Assembly (NCBI GenBank): GCA_946902875.1
Contig: OX336340.1
Location: forward strand, 8,577,739-8,641,738
Reading direction: 5' to 3'
Origin: Nematopogon swammerdamellus
Taxonomy: Eukaryota; Arthropoda; Insecta; Lepidoptera; Adelidae
Length of the DNA: 64,000 nt
In this document: one piece after another, positions 1 through 12,833 of the stretch
How the letters are laid out: the number at the start of each line of letters is the position of its first letter
How positions within the stretch are numbered: the first letter of the stretch is position 1
The notes under the pieces: generated by a model
Databases searched by the model: none
What the model was told of the DNA's origin: nothing
Seen by the model: only the letters and a program-made list of their open reading frames with translations
Position numbers and translations under genes: made by a program

Positions 1-429
1 TTGTGCGCAGTTTGATCTCCACAAGAGATGAATTGAATCGTTTGCTCACTCCGCATCAGTGGATCGTATACTTAAACTCTGATGGATACAATTCAATATA
101 GATACCAGAAAGTTATGACGCTGTAAAAGTTGTACGTTGACGTCTTCCAATTTAGGCCCAGTCGCCGAGTTTATTCCTCGCGTTCCATATAGTAAAGCCG
201 GTATTACATTTTCTAAAAAGCCATCACTAAAATGTATACTTACCCTCATGTATGTCGGAAACTTCGTAGTTTGGAAACCTTCCGAACTTCATTCGACTTT
301 CATTCAAACTCAAAATACTCGTACTCAAATGCGAGATGAGTGCGCACTGCGCACATAGTAAAACCATGCTGACAATATACTTTGATGTCATCATTACATC
401 AACGCAAGCGTCTATATGAAGCCATTTTT

Positions 430-840
430 TGTCTAATTAGGGTTCCGTGTCCGTCGTACGGGACCCTATTACTAAGTCTACGCCGTCTGTCTGTCTTTCT
501 GTCCGTCTGTCTGTCCGAGGGCTGTATCTCTTGAACCGTAATAGGTAGCCCGTTGAAATTTTCACAGAATATGTGTTATTAAAATAAGAAAAAGTAAAAA
601 AATCACGGGGGTCCCCATACAAGAAACTAAAATTTGTATGCGCGCCATCTACCGAAAACAGTATGAAGCATTTTAACGAATCATGAATGTTTACTAATGT
701 GAAGCATTTCATAAAACACGCCCTAGATGACGTGAGTGGCGCTGACGATGACATGGCGATACGAAATCCTCGGTGCGCGAGTTCGACTCGCATTTGGCCG
801 GTTTTTTTTATTATTGGGAGTGACTCCATTTTCAAATTGC
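430..840 (+). repeat. Interspersed repeat with gggttccgt/cgtacgggaccc end
   Basis: Starts agggttccgtgtccgtcgta, followed by a run of ctgtctgt/gtccgtc, then cttgaaccgtaataggtag. It ends near gcgcgagttcgactcgcatt. Similar pieces recur at 7592-7630, 17223-17480, 23045-23300, 50275-50335 (reverse) and 60715-60785 (reverse), so it is a dispersed family. No coding frame is convincing. I recognise it as a common lepidopteran-type repeat but cannot classify it. Confidence 0.6.
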
Positions 841-1225
841 GCAAAAGTGAGAGGAAAATGGCAGAAAAATAATGAGAAAATAACGTCGCGATGATATTTT
901 TATTGATGAATGTAAATGTAATATTTCTAACGGTTACCCTCTCTATCAGCCCAATCGGGTGGAAGTCGTTTGCACTGCATGCGTGGCGTGTGGGTACAAA
1001 AGGGGCATTCCCTACGGTAAAGTAAATTAATTAATTACTAATTATACCCTCGGCGGAAATAAAACATTGGCAGAGGTCTTGTGACAGCCAACAGCCGCAA
1101 TTTTCCGATGCGATGCTTGACGCATAAAACTGTCAGGTCATTATATAAAGGAAATTAATATTATGAAGGATAATATTGGATAATGTACTGTATAAAATTA
1201 TATTTGATTATATAAATATTTAGAG
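841..1225. other. Spacer, nothing recognised
   Basis: AT-rich sequence between the dispersed repeat and the LINE fragment. No gene, terminal repeat or tandem array was seen. Confidence 0.5.
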
Positions 1226-1700
1226 GTGTCCAGGAACATTGGATTTCGATCGTTGATAGAGTCCAAGGCGAAACTAGCGTCTCTTAAATTAGGGATCCTT
1301 TACCGATGTCGGCGATTTTTCACGACGACGCTTCAACTGCTTACACTATATAAAGCACAAGTAAGACCGGTGATGGAATATTGCAGTCATCTTTGGGAGG
1401 GTTCCCCTGAGTACCTTCTTTCAGCCTTGGATTTTATTCAGCGACGAGCCATTCGCCTCATTGGTGACTCTGTACCCACAGAGGACTATCTTTCAGGAAG
1501 AATATCTTTCCCCACTTCTACAATCCACGGATCTTCAAATCGTGGGTTAATAGCCTTTCCCCAACGACATTAGTCCACCTCCAGCCGGGCTGACACCTTC
1601 TCGGGGGTGAAATTGGCTGCGCCTGAGGCTTCGACCTCGGGCAAAGCCATCCAGTTCGGAAGCAATAAAAAAATTACACTCATTGTGTCGCGAATACAAG
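1226..1700 (+). mobile_element. 5'-truncated CR1/Jockey-type LINE 3' end
   Basis: The frame at 1226-1573 encodes the end of a reverse-transcriptase protein: LLTLYKAQVRPVMEYCSHLW, then FIQRRAIRLIGD. After an internal deletion the 3' region (ctttccccacttctacaatc) continues to an AATAAAAAAA-type end near 1673. The same 3' end recurs at 29779-29960. The fragment is 5' truncated, which is normal for LINE integration. It cannot be autonomous. Confidence 0.75.
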
Positions 1701-3576
1701 TCACGCACGCAGGCACACACGCACACACATGCTATCCTCAAAATTTAAATTAAAAGAAACTGCATAATTGTTTAATATTGTATATTGTTAAAAAAATACA
1801 TTTATTTTCACAAAATATAAAAAAGTAATACTAATACCTTACTAAAGAATTGAAACCTACCTATATTGTTTAATTTAATAGTTTATTTTATTGTACTTAT
1901 TTATTTGCAGTTATTTTGGTTTTTATTTAGACGTAACGTATGGATTTAATGTAATATTTAATTTTCTAGTGCTTGGAGGTTTGTCTCCCGCCGCCGCCGG
2001 CGGTATTACCGTTTTTATTTAAAATTTGTATTAATTTTGTATATTTTTATTACTTTTTAGTTTAATACGAGTAATAGAACTATGTAAAATTAATATAAAA
2101 TAAAAAAAAATTTGAAATAAAGGATATAACATAATAATCCCTATTATGTATTATATTTTGTAAAAAGTTTAACTTTATTATTGTTTTCTTTGTGGGTGAT
2201 TCTTTATATTGATTCCTAATAAATAAATAAATTTATTTTTCTTCGAATAAAAAAAATATTTCAACGCAATATATATGGTTGTTTAGATTTCATTTGAGGC
2301 TCCCCAACATTAAAATCGAGCTTGCCCGTGAACGCGCAGAGACTCCCTTGCCTCCGCCTAGCCTACACATTTAAAGGCAAGTTATGTATTATGTAATGTA
2401 ATTTTTTTTTTATAGAAAGCGCGACATGTGGCGCCGAGCCACCCATAAGGTGTCTAACACCGCCCATAGACAATCTGTAGGATAAGTACCTAATTTATGT
2501 TAATGTATGTTTATATGTATTTATATCAAAATTAATGAAGCAGAAGTATGCTATATTTGATGTTTTCGAGTATTTTTTCCTCGAGACCTCATTCTTACAT
2601 AACCTTGTATAATTCATAACAATGTTATAGAATTTCAGTGCTATAAGCCCCTTAATGTTTCCTTTGGGAGATGAATACAAACATTGAACGACGCGACGTG
2701 AACTCTTCGTTTCTTTAGCAAAACTTGTTTATTACTCCTTTTATGTAGTACCTAAGGCCCGGCTTTATCAAATGTTTTCTATAAGCTTTTCTTTAGATCA
2801 CAATTTCTTAAGCTGAGCTTTTATTCATTGTGTAACATGCCCGGAGCTTCCATTAATTCTATTGCTTATAAAAATAATCGACTTGGCCCGTGACGAGGCG
2901 CTGCGGAGTCGGGATTTTCCTTTTATTGCCGCTAGTGGAAGAAGGAAGGGCTACTTCTTACTCAGGAAGCCGACAGCTTCAGTCTAGCTACTGTCTGACT
3001 AAATTCAAGTTTTATGTAACTTGAACGTTTGTTTACGGAACGTTTAACGTAGGAATTATTACCATGTCCATGCGGTTGTGCCGACTACACTGAACTGAAT
3101 GGAAAACACAGATTATTTTCACGGCCGTTTCGATTCACATTAATTAAGTGCAGTGGTATATATCCAGACGGATTACTGTACCACCTAGCTAGTAAGGTAA
3201 GAGAAAGGACGTACACTTTTACATTAAATACGAACCATGGAGCAACTGGGGTTCACGACAGAAATGCTCGTATCATACATTCATTATGGCATGGCATTCG
3301 CAATCCCCGTGCATCACAGAATGTCCATGGGCATCGTTAGACACCTACCTGTAGGTGAAACGATGCCACATATCGCGCTATCGATAAAAAAAATTCATAA
3401 CTTAAAGAATTATTAAATTTTGACACCAAATGCACAATTTACTATTTCCATTAAAGTCGCGATGAGTTTCAGTAATTTAATTAGTAGCATTTTTAGTAGC
3501 ATGGCCACACAAATTCCGAACAATGTATGTATGTATTTCTAGTAAACAAGCTTTTGTTAAGGCTGAGCCATCCTAA
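1701..3576. other. AT-rich spacer
   Basis: No gene was seen. It contains AT-rich tracts, a GC burst ccgccgccgccggcgg near 1990 and single-copy-looking sequence. No clear element ends. Confidence 0.5.
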
Positions 3577-3721
3577 GGCCCACTTGCACCAACACAAATT
3601 TAATATATAAACCAGTTTAACTCGCTAAACCAGTTTAAGCTAGCACCCTTTGACTGTCGGAACCGCGTTTAAATCCATAACTCGCTACTTAACTTTAAAC
3701 TCGTGTTGGTGCAAGTGGGCC
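3577..3721 (+). mobile_element. 145-bp PIF/Harbinger-like MITE, copy 1
   Basis: Terminal inverted repeats GGCCCACTTGCACCAACAC face each other. The element is flanked by TAA on both sides (3574-3576 and 3722-3724), a TWA target duplication typical of PIF/Harbinger. A same-length copy in opposite orientation lies at 45322-45466. Confidence 0.85.
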
Positions 3722-3972
3722 TAAGAACAATATGTTTAGGAAACTAACATTGTGATTAAAGCAAAACGTAAATTAACTTTCTTCGTCTGATATCAATCAC
3801 TTAAGTGTGCGTATCTACCTGACAGGAATACAGCCTCCCATTACAGAGTATTCATTCAATCGGCTTGTCCTTGTGTATGTAATAAATGGACATAAATACT
3901 CAGAAAGATCATTGTCATACGTTGCTTTCATTATACATTGTTACTTGCAAACAAGTGTGATAAACAATTTTA

Positions 3973-4359
3973 TTTTTATAGAAACTGACACGGTTGGCTA
4001 TATCACCTACAATATCCGTGATGTCAGCCCATAACACCGGGTGAACTAGGTGCCATGTCAGTGCTTCCCTTCATTTCATGTCAGCTACACTTGGACGGAA
4101 AACACGAACTATTTACGTAGCCGTTTCGACAACGTCGCGACGTTTCGTTCAGTGCGGTGGTACCAACCCGGCCGGGATAAACCCTACCACCTAGTAAGGT
4201 AAGAAGGGAAGGGACCTACAGTTTAACGTGGAATCCGAACCACGGTCAGCCTCCAACGGTTGCGCGGTCAGCACTTTGATGGGTATCCAAGTGCTGACCG
4301 CGCCCAGGATTGCTTAATAACAGTGGACCGACCGCACCACTGAGCTGCCGAGGCTGACA
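3973..4359 (-). mobile_element. SINE (tRNA/5S-like chimera), near full length
   Basis: Reverse-orientation copy. The A/T tail and GACATCACGGAT-type 3' end are at 3973-4035 and the tRNA-like head (tgagctgccgaggctgac) at about 4340-4359. An internal segment around the 5S-like region is partly duplicated here (tactgaccgcg-like words appear twice). Confidence 0.8.
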
Positions 4360-4691
4360 AAAGTCCGTGGGTTTGGTAAAGGTAAAAATATGCATACTTA
4401 CATATACACAGGTAAGCTGTCACTGTTGTCTGTTGATATTTCTACGATGCGAAAAATAATATCGTAATCAAATTTCTAGCTACTCCAAGCTAAGCAGATC
4501 AAGCTCTGCCAGATTCGTGTATTTGTATTTATTTATTTTTTAGGTTTAGATGTTATGTTATTTAATATAGGTTTCATTGATATATAATTGTAATACGATA
4601 TACCTATGCTCCTTAATCAAATAAATATTATATTTCATAGGATAATAATATTTTCTTATTTGTAATTTGGGCTACCTATGTGGGTTTAGGT

Positions 4692-6860
4692 TTTTAACCG
4701 ACTTCCAAAAAAGGAGGAGGTTCTCAATTCATCTGTATGTTTTTTTTTTTTATTTTTTTTTTTATTTTTTTTTTTATTTTTTTGTATGTTTGTTACGCGA
4801 TTTCTCCGTCAATTGAGGGCCGATTTAGAAAATTCTTTTTTTGTTAGTTAGGTCATACTTCCGAGGTGGTCCCATTTCAATTTTATCGAAATTGGTTGAG
4901 TGGTTTTCGAAAAATCAGCATAATACTATAGTGTGTGGTTACCTTCAGCAAAACTTGTGATGTGGTCGTATTCGGCAATTTTCAGTTTGATAAATTAGTA
5001 TGGTGTGTGGTTACCTTCAGCAAAACTTTTGTGATGTGGACTTATTCAGCAATTTGCAGTCTGACACATATGGCGAATAATTCTGTACCACTTCAATCGA
5101 TTTCGATTATTCGATTTCGATTATTCTTTTTTATGTAATATTACTAAAAAGAATGAAATAAAAACTGTTTTAAAAAATATTAAACCGATTTCCAAAAAAC
5201 AAAACAAAAAAAACTAAAAAAGTATTAAATACCTAATATTTTGAAATTTTCTCTGTCCTGTTGAAATACATGAATCGATATACTAGTGATACATATTCGG
5301 ACCCTTGTTTCATGAATATTCTAAATTTGAAATTTTTTATCTTTTCCGACCGGCGCTTAATTTATTATGGTACCTGGCCAGTACCTACTGTACCGAGTAC
5401 CATCGAGCTGGTTTGATGATGGAGACAGAAGGTGGCCATAGGAACTCCTAAACTACACATGATAAACCCATCGTGTTTGGGCTCGTTGCATTTGTCTTCA
5501 CGAGAAATTTACTTTAGACCTAAAAGATTCTCAATTCGACGGTATGTTTTCTTTTTTTGGATGTTTGTTACGCGATTACTCCGTCAATTGTGGGCCGATT
5601 TTGAAAATTCTTTTTTTTTATTTGAAAGGGGATAACCCTGAGGTTTTTGAAGTGAAAACTTCTTTAGCGGCTCTTGGCACTTTTTTAGGTGGGTAAAAAT
5701 GTATAACTCGCGACATCGCGTCAGCGTCATTTTTAAAATGAAACCTTAAGTCATTGCGTTAAGGGTTAAGTTAGAGTGGCACGGGATCTGCCGGCACTCC
5801 CGGAGTGCAACTGTTAAGTAGGGTTCCGTAACACGTTTATGTCTGTCCATTCTACTAAGTTCTGCAAAATGAATGTAGGGTTCCGTAACATATGCATGTC
5901 TATCCGTTCTACTAAATTTTACAATTTTCAACCAAGGTCCTCCGACGGTTATTTTATAATAAAAGTAGGCTTCCGTAACACGTTTATGTCTGTCCATTCT
6001 ACTAAGTTCTGCAACATCACCTACAACGTCCGTGATGTCAGCCCATAACACCAGTGCCATGTCAGTGCTTCCCCCTTTGATCGTGCTGACTACACTGAAC
6101 TGGTCGGAAAACACAAACTATTTACATAGCCGTTTCGACCGACGTTTAATTCAGTGCGGTGGTACCAACCCGGGAAGGTTAAACCCTACCACCAAGTAAG
6201 ATTACGAGGGAAGGGACTTACAGTTTTACGAGGAATCCGAACCTTGGTCAGCCTCCAACGGTCAGCGGTCACCCATCTAAGTACTGACCGCACCCAGCGT
6301 TGCTTAAAATTCAATAGCGACAGTTGACTGTCTGCACCACTGAGCTATCGAAGCTGACGTGGTCCTATTTTAATTGGGTCAAGATCGGATTGGAAAGCGA
6401 GGCGGAATCGCGAGGCCGAAGGCCGAGCGATTCCGCCGGGTACATTAATAGCAAAAATTACTAAAAAAAACTGTGAAATAAAAAAAAAGTTTTAAAAAAC
6501 ATAAAACCGACTTCCTAAAAAAAGTAGAACTAAAAAACTATTTAAAATAAAAATATAAAAACCGCCTTCAAAAATATATGAAATAAAAACCTAAAAAAAA
6601 AAAACGAACCCTAGAGTTGAAGGCGGTGCTAAAGCAAGAAAAAATGATGCATGAAAGAAAACATGAGCGGATGATAATATCCTTTGTTATTTGTGTAGCC
6701 TTTTTAGCACCGCATTCAACTCTAGGGTTCGTTTTTTTTTTTTAGGTTTTTATTTCATATATTTTTGAAGGCGGTTTTTATATTTTTATTTTAAATAGTT
6801 TTTTAGTTCTACTTTTTTTAGGAAGTCGGTTTTATGTTTTTTAAAACTTTTTTTTTATCA
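4692..6860 (+). repeat. Composite repeat, arm A of a 2.2-2.4 kb inverted duplication
   Basis: Begins TTTTTAACCGACTTCC. It ends in an A/T-rich hairpin (6474-6860) whose arms carry accgccttcaaaaatata and its complement around a centre near 6640-6700. It contains short tandem units (agtagaacggacagacat words, 5820-6010) and a SINE at 6005-6356. The reverse complement of the whole block recurs at 26770-29147, including the SINE at the same internal position. A compact version without the inserted middle is at 7819-8285. Open frames here are repeat artefacts. Confidence 0.8.
6005..6356 (-). mobile_element. SINE inside composite repeat arm A
   Basis: Reverse copy. The 3' end acatcacctacaacgtccgt is at 6013-6032. 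The 5S-like segment gcggtcacccatctaagtac lies at about 6265-6285 and the tRNA-like head tgagctatcgaagctgac at the right end. Confidence 0.8.
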
Positions 6861-7818
6861 TTTCCATCGGGTCAATCCATATCGAGCTGTCGATGCTATC
6901 ATTGTCTCCGAACACGACACAAAAACAGACAAAACCCATGCTGTCCGGTTCGACACACGAGCGGCGGACATCAAAAGGAGGCAGATGGCGCGTCACACGC
7001 AACACGCTACCCTATATCAGATGTTATCTGTCTTTATTAGATTTTGTAGTGTTTTGGCTGTTCTGTAAACAGTCCAGCCCAAATAATTTAAAAGTATAGA
7101 ACTGTTGTTGTCATACTATATGTTTAATTTACTTCTTTCTAAAATCTCTACTTTTGTGAAAATTGGTGGTGTTTGTGGCTCCCACTGCCCTGCACTGTCG
7201 CATGGGCTAGCGGATGCGTAAGTAGATGCTTTATTAAATTTCATACGATCTAAAACGCGAGTAAAATCTTGTAATCTACAAATGCACACAACTTTTTTCA
7301 GACAGCTCGTTACACGAGTGTTGTTTAACATAAGTTCACAGGTGTATAAATACGAAGCGGCCTAGGCAATAAGGTGTCGACTGTCAAGTAAATAATTCTC
7401 GAGAAGTAGCTGAAAAGCGTGGAAGCCTTGTTGTATAAAAGAAGTAAAAACAATAATAAAAAAAAAACTAAAAATTAGCCTAATACTATTAATGTGAAAT
7501 TTCATTGTTTTCCATCAAATAGTACACACATGGCATGGCTACAACTGAAACTCATTGATTGGTTAAATGCCGCAAAAAAAAATTCACCTTATTAGGGTTC
7601 CGTATCCGTCGTACGGGACCCTATTGCTAATTTGTGAAGTGCAATGTTCGTGCAAGTTCAACTCACCATTTGGAATCAAAACAAAGGTCATTTCACTAAA
7701 TGTATGTTACACATAACCTTGTAGGAAATGTTGTAACTATTACAAAAAAAATTGGCGGTGACAGCATTTGACTGTACTCAGTACCACAGAACACCATGCC
7801 ACCTAGTTTAGTTACTTT
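6861..7818. other. Spacer with one repeat fragment
   Basis: No gene was seen. A 39-bp piece of the gggttccgt/cgtacgggaccc family lies at 7592-7630. Short open frames near 6893-7099 show no recognisable protein. Confidence 0.5.
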
Positions 7819-8285
7819 TTAACCGACTTCAAAAAAGGAGGAGGTTCTATGTTCGGCTGTATGTATTTTTTTTTTATGTATGTTCAGCAATATCTTCCCC
7901 AATTGTGAACCGATTTCGATGATTCTTTTTGTGTTCGGTTCAGTCTAGCTCCAAGGTGGTCCCATTTTTTTTGGTCAAGATCGGATGGGAAAGCGAGGCG
8001 GAACCGCGAGGCCGCAGGCCGAGCGATTCCGCCGAGTATATTAATAGCAAATAAAAATTACTAAAAAAATTGTGAAATAAAAAACTATAAAAATATAAAA
8101 ACCGCCTTCAAAAATGTATGAAATAAAAAAATTAAAATCAAACCCTAGAGTTGAAGGCGGTAGTGCTAAAGCAAGCAAAAATAACCGACCGCCTTCAACT
8201 CTAGGGTTCGATTTTTATTTTTTTATTTCATACATTTTTGAAGGCGGTTTTTATATTTTTTTAAATAGCTTTTTATGCAACTGAA
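7819..8285 (+). repeat. Compact relative of the composite repeat (copy B)
   Basis: Has the same outer sequence (aaccgacttcaaaaaaggag) and the same inner ggtcaagatcgga / gcgaggcggaaccgcgaggc motif. It has a short hairpin of accgccttcaaaaatgtatg arms, but lacks the SINE and the tandem array. It looks like the unexpanded form. Confidence 0.7.
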
Positions 8286-8878
8286 CGATGTTTTTGTCGC
8301 CGTAAAGCTGCCCTCTATAGTTTCAGCTAGGTCCCTATAGACACAATATATTTGTAATGTTATATTTTAACACACCATTAAAATAACTATTCACGTGCTC
8401 GGCGAGTTGATACTTCTTCTATATTTTCCAATTCTTTGTTTCTGCCCTGTTTCGGATGTCGTAATTTGTTTAACACGAGGAGAGTGTCCCACCTGTGAAA
8501 AACTGGCAACAATTTTACGGCATAACAAACGGCAAAGAAGTAAACAAATGAAATTGCTCGCTAATTGCTATTTTTAACAACATGTTCAGTTTATCAACTT
8601 AAGACGACGGAAAACTCTTCCCGTGTGTAACGGGCCAGCCTATTCTACGAGTGTGTCAAATTAAAAAAATATGAACATAGTGGGCCTACCGCGCTTTCAC
8701 GCAATGAGCACGAGAAATATTGCGTAAACCGGTTTTGCACCGAAGAATGACGTCATTATGGTCCCGCCGCCGCCGCCGCCGTTCAAGAAAATAAGGAAAT
8801 TTACTAGCAAACTTGACAATGAGCTGACATCATTATTGTAGAAAAGATAATGATGTAATGATGTTGGTAACCTAACTT
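8286..8878. other. Spacer, nothing recognised
   Basis: Contains a (CCG)n tract near 8765-8782 and otherwise AT-rich sequence. No element ends or gene. Confidence 0.5.
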
Positions 8879-8879
8879 G

Positions 8880-9240
8880 TCAGCCTCGGTAGCTCAGTGG
8901 TGCGGTCGGTCGACTGTTGCTGAGCACACCTGGGCGCGGTCAATACTTGGATGGGTGACCGCTCGACCGTTGGAGGCTGCCCGTGGTTCGAATTAACGTA
9001 AAACTATTGGTCCCTTCCCTTCTTACCTTACTAGGTGGTAGTGTTCATCCCGCCCGGGTTGATACCACCGCGCTGAAGGAAACGTCGCTCGAAACGGCTA
9101 TGCAAATAGTCGAGCAAATAGTTCGTATTTTACGTCCAGTTCAGTGTGGCCGACATGAAATCAAGGGAAGCACTATGACATGGCACCATGTGTTGTAGAT
9201 GATGTAGCCAACCGAGTCAGTTTCCACAAAAAACAAAAAA
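8880..9240 (+). mobile_element. SINE (tRNA/5S-like chimera), full length
   Basis: The Pol III A box TAGCTCAGTGG is at 8890-8900 and a B-box-like GGTTCGAATT at 8985-8994. Between them lies a stretch resembling the 5S rRNA control region (gcggtcaatacttggatggg, then tgaccgc, about 8937-8963). The body (accaccgcgctgaaggaaac) leads to the 3' end with an A-rich tail. The A-to-B spacing is far too long for a real tRNA gene. Confidence 0.85.
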
Positions 9241-11000
9241 AAATCATGTCAGTAATCAAATATAGATGCAAATATGTAATTTCCGTTAAATTTCAAATAT
9301 AATGGACGACATCTGCCTCTAGCAATAAGTGGGTAGGTAAGGTATGTGACGTCATGAAACCCCTATTGACAAGACATGTCCATCTGGGTAATAGATTATT
9401 TACACATTACTGTTTTTACGCACGTCGGGTAACGTATACGATTCAACCTACGCGTATATACCAACAAAATATGAAAGGTTGTATAATATAACGGAAAGAG
9501 GTGTTCTGTATCGAAAACTAGCTGATTCCAAAACTTTACAGAAAAAATTAAACCTTGCGTCCATTAAGTTGAATTATTTTTATTTTCGCAGTTTATATAT
9601 TTGTTTTTATTTATCCACGGCTTCGCTCATGTGAACTTAAGCCACCTCCTTGTACGTCTTAAGAGTGCCAAATCGTCCAGCTAACTAACTAGCTAGCTAA
9701 CAAAGAGACGACATACACTATTGAATTAGTGGTAGAGATAGAAAGAACATAATTTGTGATGTACACGTTTTTACAAGAGTATACAGCTAGTCATACATCA
9801 TCGTGGCGTGGCGTGTCCGGGAGTTCCTGGCGCATATCATATTCATATAGGTATTTTGAATGACTAGAACCACATCATCGTGTGTCGCAACTCGCAACGC
9901 AGCGTGTCGAGCGAGTCGCGTCGCGGATCCGCCGATTCGGATCGGCGGCGGCGCCAGAGAAAGCCACACTCTCCACCGGGCCGCTGACGCGTTACGCCAC
10001 GATACGATGATGTGGTTCTACAACCACATCACCTGAAAGACTCCCGACACGGCACGCCACGACACGGAGATGTGGTTCCAGCCAACGACATTCTACTTTC
10101 TGGACGGGCCCTCGTTATACATTTTACTGGTAGAAAGAGAATCTCTCTCACAGATGCACACTAAGCTAAAATTTTACACACACACGTAACATAGGCTAGA
10201 ATAAGACGTGCAGATGCAAACTCCGTGAACGGAAAAGGGATAGTGCGATTGGAGTTCTTCTATATATTGCCAATATTTAAAAGAGCGTAAGTGCGCGAGC
10301 GCCTCATACATCACGTTATGTTTCCGCTCTGTGAACGTCGATAGAGTAAGACGGTTAAATAGCAATTTGATAAGTATAAAGGAGACAACGATTGTACATT
10401 CCAAATTAGAATTCGTATACTTGAACCACCGAGCATACCTACGGGAGTGGCAACCGTCGAGCGCTAATATATAGGAAAATTAGCCGCGTGTTAGAGCATT
10501 TGCACTAACATATAGCGCTGCTGCGGGATCGACCGTCAGTGCGCTCGCGACTTGGGAACGAAGAACACGTATATGTGCACTACGCAAAATGGCGATTTGT
10601 GCAGTTTGTGCGTGTCGAAAGAGCTCAAGATCATCAGGAATGACAAAAGATGGCGTAACCTTTCATAATTAGGTAATTTTAATGATAATACAATGCTTAA
10701 AGCGTGTAAAATACAAAAATTCCGCGAGTTAGGAGCACGACCGCGCGCCATACTGGGCGCGTACACATGATAGGCAAATTTGACAGACTGAAAAGAAATT
10801 TGAAATCAATTATTGTATATGGGTGTTGTTAGTTTTTTTATGGCAATGACATGGATGAATTCAATTTATAATATGTATTGTTATTATTTCTTTAATATTA
10901 CGTTTTCTATTTTTTATAATTATAAAACAAATATACCTATACAAAACTACTATATTGTATATTATGTATTATTATTATATTATTATAGTATTATTATTAT
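9241..11000. other. Spacer with a GC-rich patch
   Basis: No gene was seen. At 9790-10085 there are repeated words (accacatca-cgtg, ggcacgccacgacacgg versus gcgttacgccacgatacgat) suggesting a decayed inverted or tandem repeat. The remainder is unremarkable. Confidence 0.45.
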
Positions 11001-12833
11001 CAGTGATAGGAATAGGTAGGACTTATTTACCTAAACTTCGAGGAACAGAGTAAAAAATTGGAGACTTCCTTACGACAATATTTTTTTCCGGTTTTAATAA
11101 TACCTATTCATGGTGTTATAATTTCGCGATTTAAAAAAAGTGGCCGCCATTTTGAACTTTTTAGTAACTGGACAGATTGCTTTCAAAATCGACATCTGGG
11201 TGTCAGTGTGGACTCTGAATACGAATCTGTAGTCAAATTTAAAAAAAGTAGCCGCCATTTTGAAATTTTTAGTTACTGGACCGATTGCTTTCAAAGTCGA
11301 TATCTCGGTGTCTATGTAGGCTCTGAATACGAATCCGTTGTCAAAATTTAAAAAAGTGACCGCCATTTTGAACTTTTTAGTTACTGGACCGATTACTTTC
11401 AAAATCGATATCTGGGTGTCTGTGTGGGCTCTGAATACGAATCTGTAGTCAAAATAAAAAAAAGTGGCCGCCATTTTGAACTTTTTAGTTACTGGACCGA
11501 TTGCTTTCAAAATCGATATCTGGGTGTATGTGTGGGCTCTGAATACGAATCTGTAGTAAAAATTTAAAAAAAGTGGCCGCCATTTTGAACTTTTTAGTTA
11601 CTGGACCGATTGCTTTCAAAATCGATATCTGGGTGTCTGTGTGGGCTCTGAATACGAATCTGTAGTCAAAATTTAAAAAAAGTGGCCGCCATTTTGAACT
11701 TTTTAGTTACTGGACCGATTGCTTTCAAAATCGATATCTGGGTGTCTATGTAGGCTCTGAATACGAATCCGTTGTCAAAATTTAAAAAAGTGACCGCCAT
11801 TTTGAACTTTTTAGTTACTGGACCGATTACTTTCAAAATCGATATCTGGGTGTCTGTGTGGGCTCTGAATACGAATCTGTAGTCAAAATTTAAAAAAAGT
11901 GACCGCCATTTTGAACTTTTTAGTTACTGGACCGATTGCTTTCAAAATCGATATCTGGGTGTCTATGTAGGCTCTGAATACGAATCCGTTGTCAAAATTT
12001 AAAAAAGTGACCGCCATTTTGAACTTTTTAGTTACTGGACCGATTACTTTCAAAATCGATATCTGGGTGTCTGTGTGGGCTCTGAATACGAATCTGTAGT
12101 CAAAATCGATTTTGAAAGAAATCGGTCCAGTAACTAAAAAGTTCAAAATGGCGGCCACTTCTTTTTTATTTTGACTACAGATTCGTATTCTGAGTCCACA
12201 CAGACGCCTAGATATCGATTTTGAAAGCAATCGGTCCAGTAACTAAAAAGTTCAAAATGGCGGCCACTTTTTTAAATTTTGACTATAGATTCGTATCCAG
12301 AGTCCACACAGACGCCCATATATCGATTTTTAAAGAAATCGGTCCAGTAACTAAAAAGTTCAAAATTGCGGCCACTTTTTTAAATTTTTACTACAGATTC
12401 GTATTCAGAGCCCACACTGACACCCAGATATCGATTTTGAAAGCAATCGGTCCAGTAAATAAAAAGTTCAAAATGGCGGCCACTTTTTTAAATTTTGACT
12501 ATAGATTCGTATCCAGAGTCCACACAGACGCCCATATATCGATTTTGAAAGAAATCGGTCCAGTAACTAAAAAGTTCAAAATGGCGGCCACTTTTTTAAA
12601 TTTTTACTACAGATTCGTATTCAAAGCCCACACTGACACCCAGATATCGATTTTGAAAGCAATCGGTCCAGTAACTAAAAAGTTCAAAATGGTGGCCACT
12701 TTTTTCAAATCGCGAAATTAAAACACCATGAATATTATTAAACCGGAAAAAAATATTGTCTTAAGGAAGTCTCCAATCTTTTACTCTGTTCCTCGAAATT
12801 TAGGTAAATAAGCCCTACTTATTCCTATCACTG
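11001..12833. mobile_element. hAT-like foldback element made of 108-bp repeats
   Basis: Terminal inverted repeats of about 130 bp start CAGTGATAGGAATA at 11001 and end TATTCCTATCACTG at 12833. The flanking 8-mers are attattat (10993-11000) and attattag (12834-12841), 7 of 8 matching. CAGTG ends with 8-bp duplications fit hAT. Inside, about nine 108-bp units run rightward (11110-12105), then about five to six units run in inverted orientation (12105-12710). No transposase was seen. Because 108 is a multiple of 3, long open frames appear on both strands, but they are not genes. Confidence 0.8.

Noticed and set aside
8880..9000. tRNA gene suggested by TAGCTCAGTGG and GGTTCGAA boxes
   Set aside because: The A-to-B distance is about 95 bp, no cloverleaf can be drawn, and the unit recurs with a SINE body and A tail.
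9787..10085. Inverted or tandem repeat with accacatcatcgtg words as a MITE
   Set aside because: The words recur only imperfectly and no ends or target duplication could be placed.
11094..12721. Open frames of 97-166 codons with repeated GPVTKKFKMAATF-like peptide
   Set aside because: Translation of the 108-bp repeat of the foldback element. Open on both strands with no start context or unique domain.
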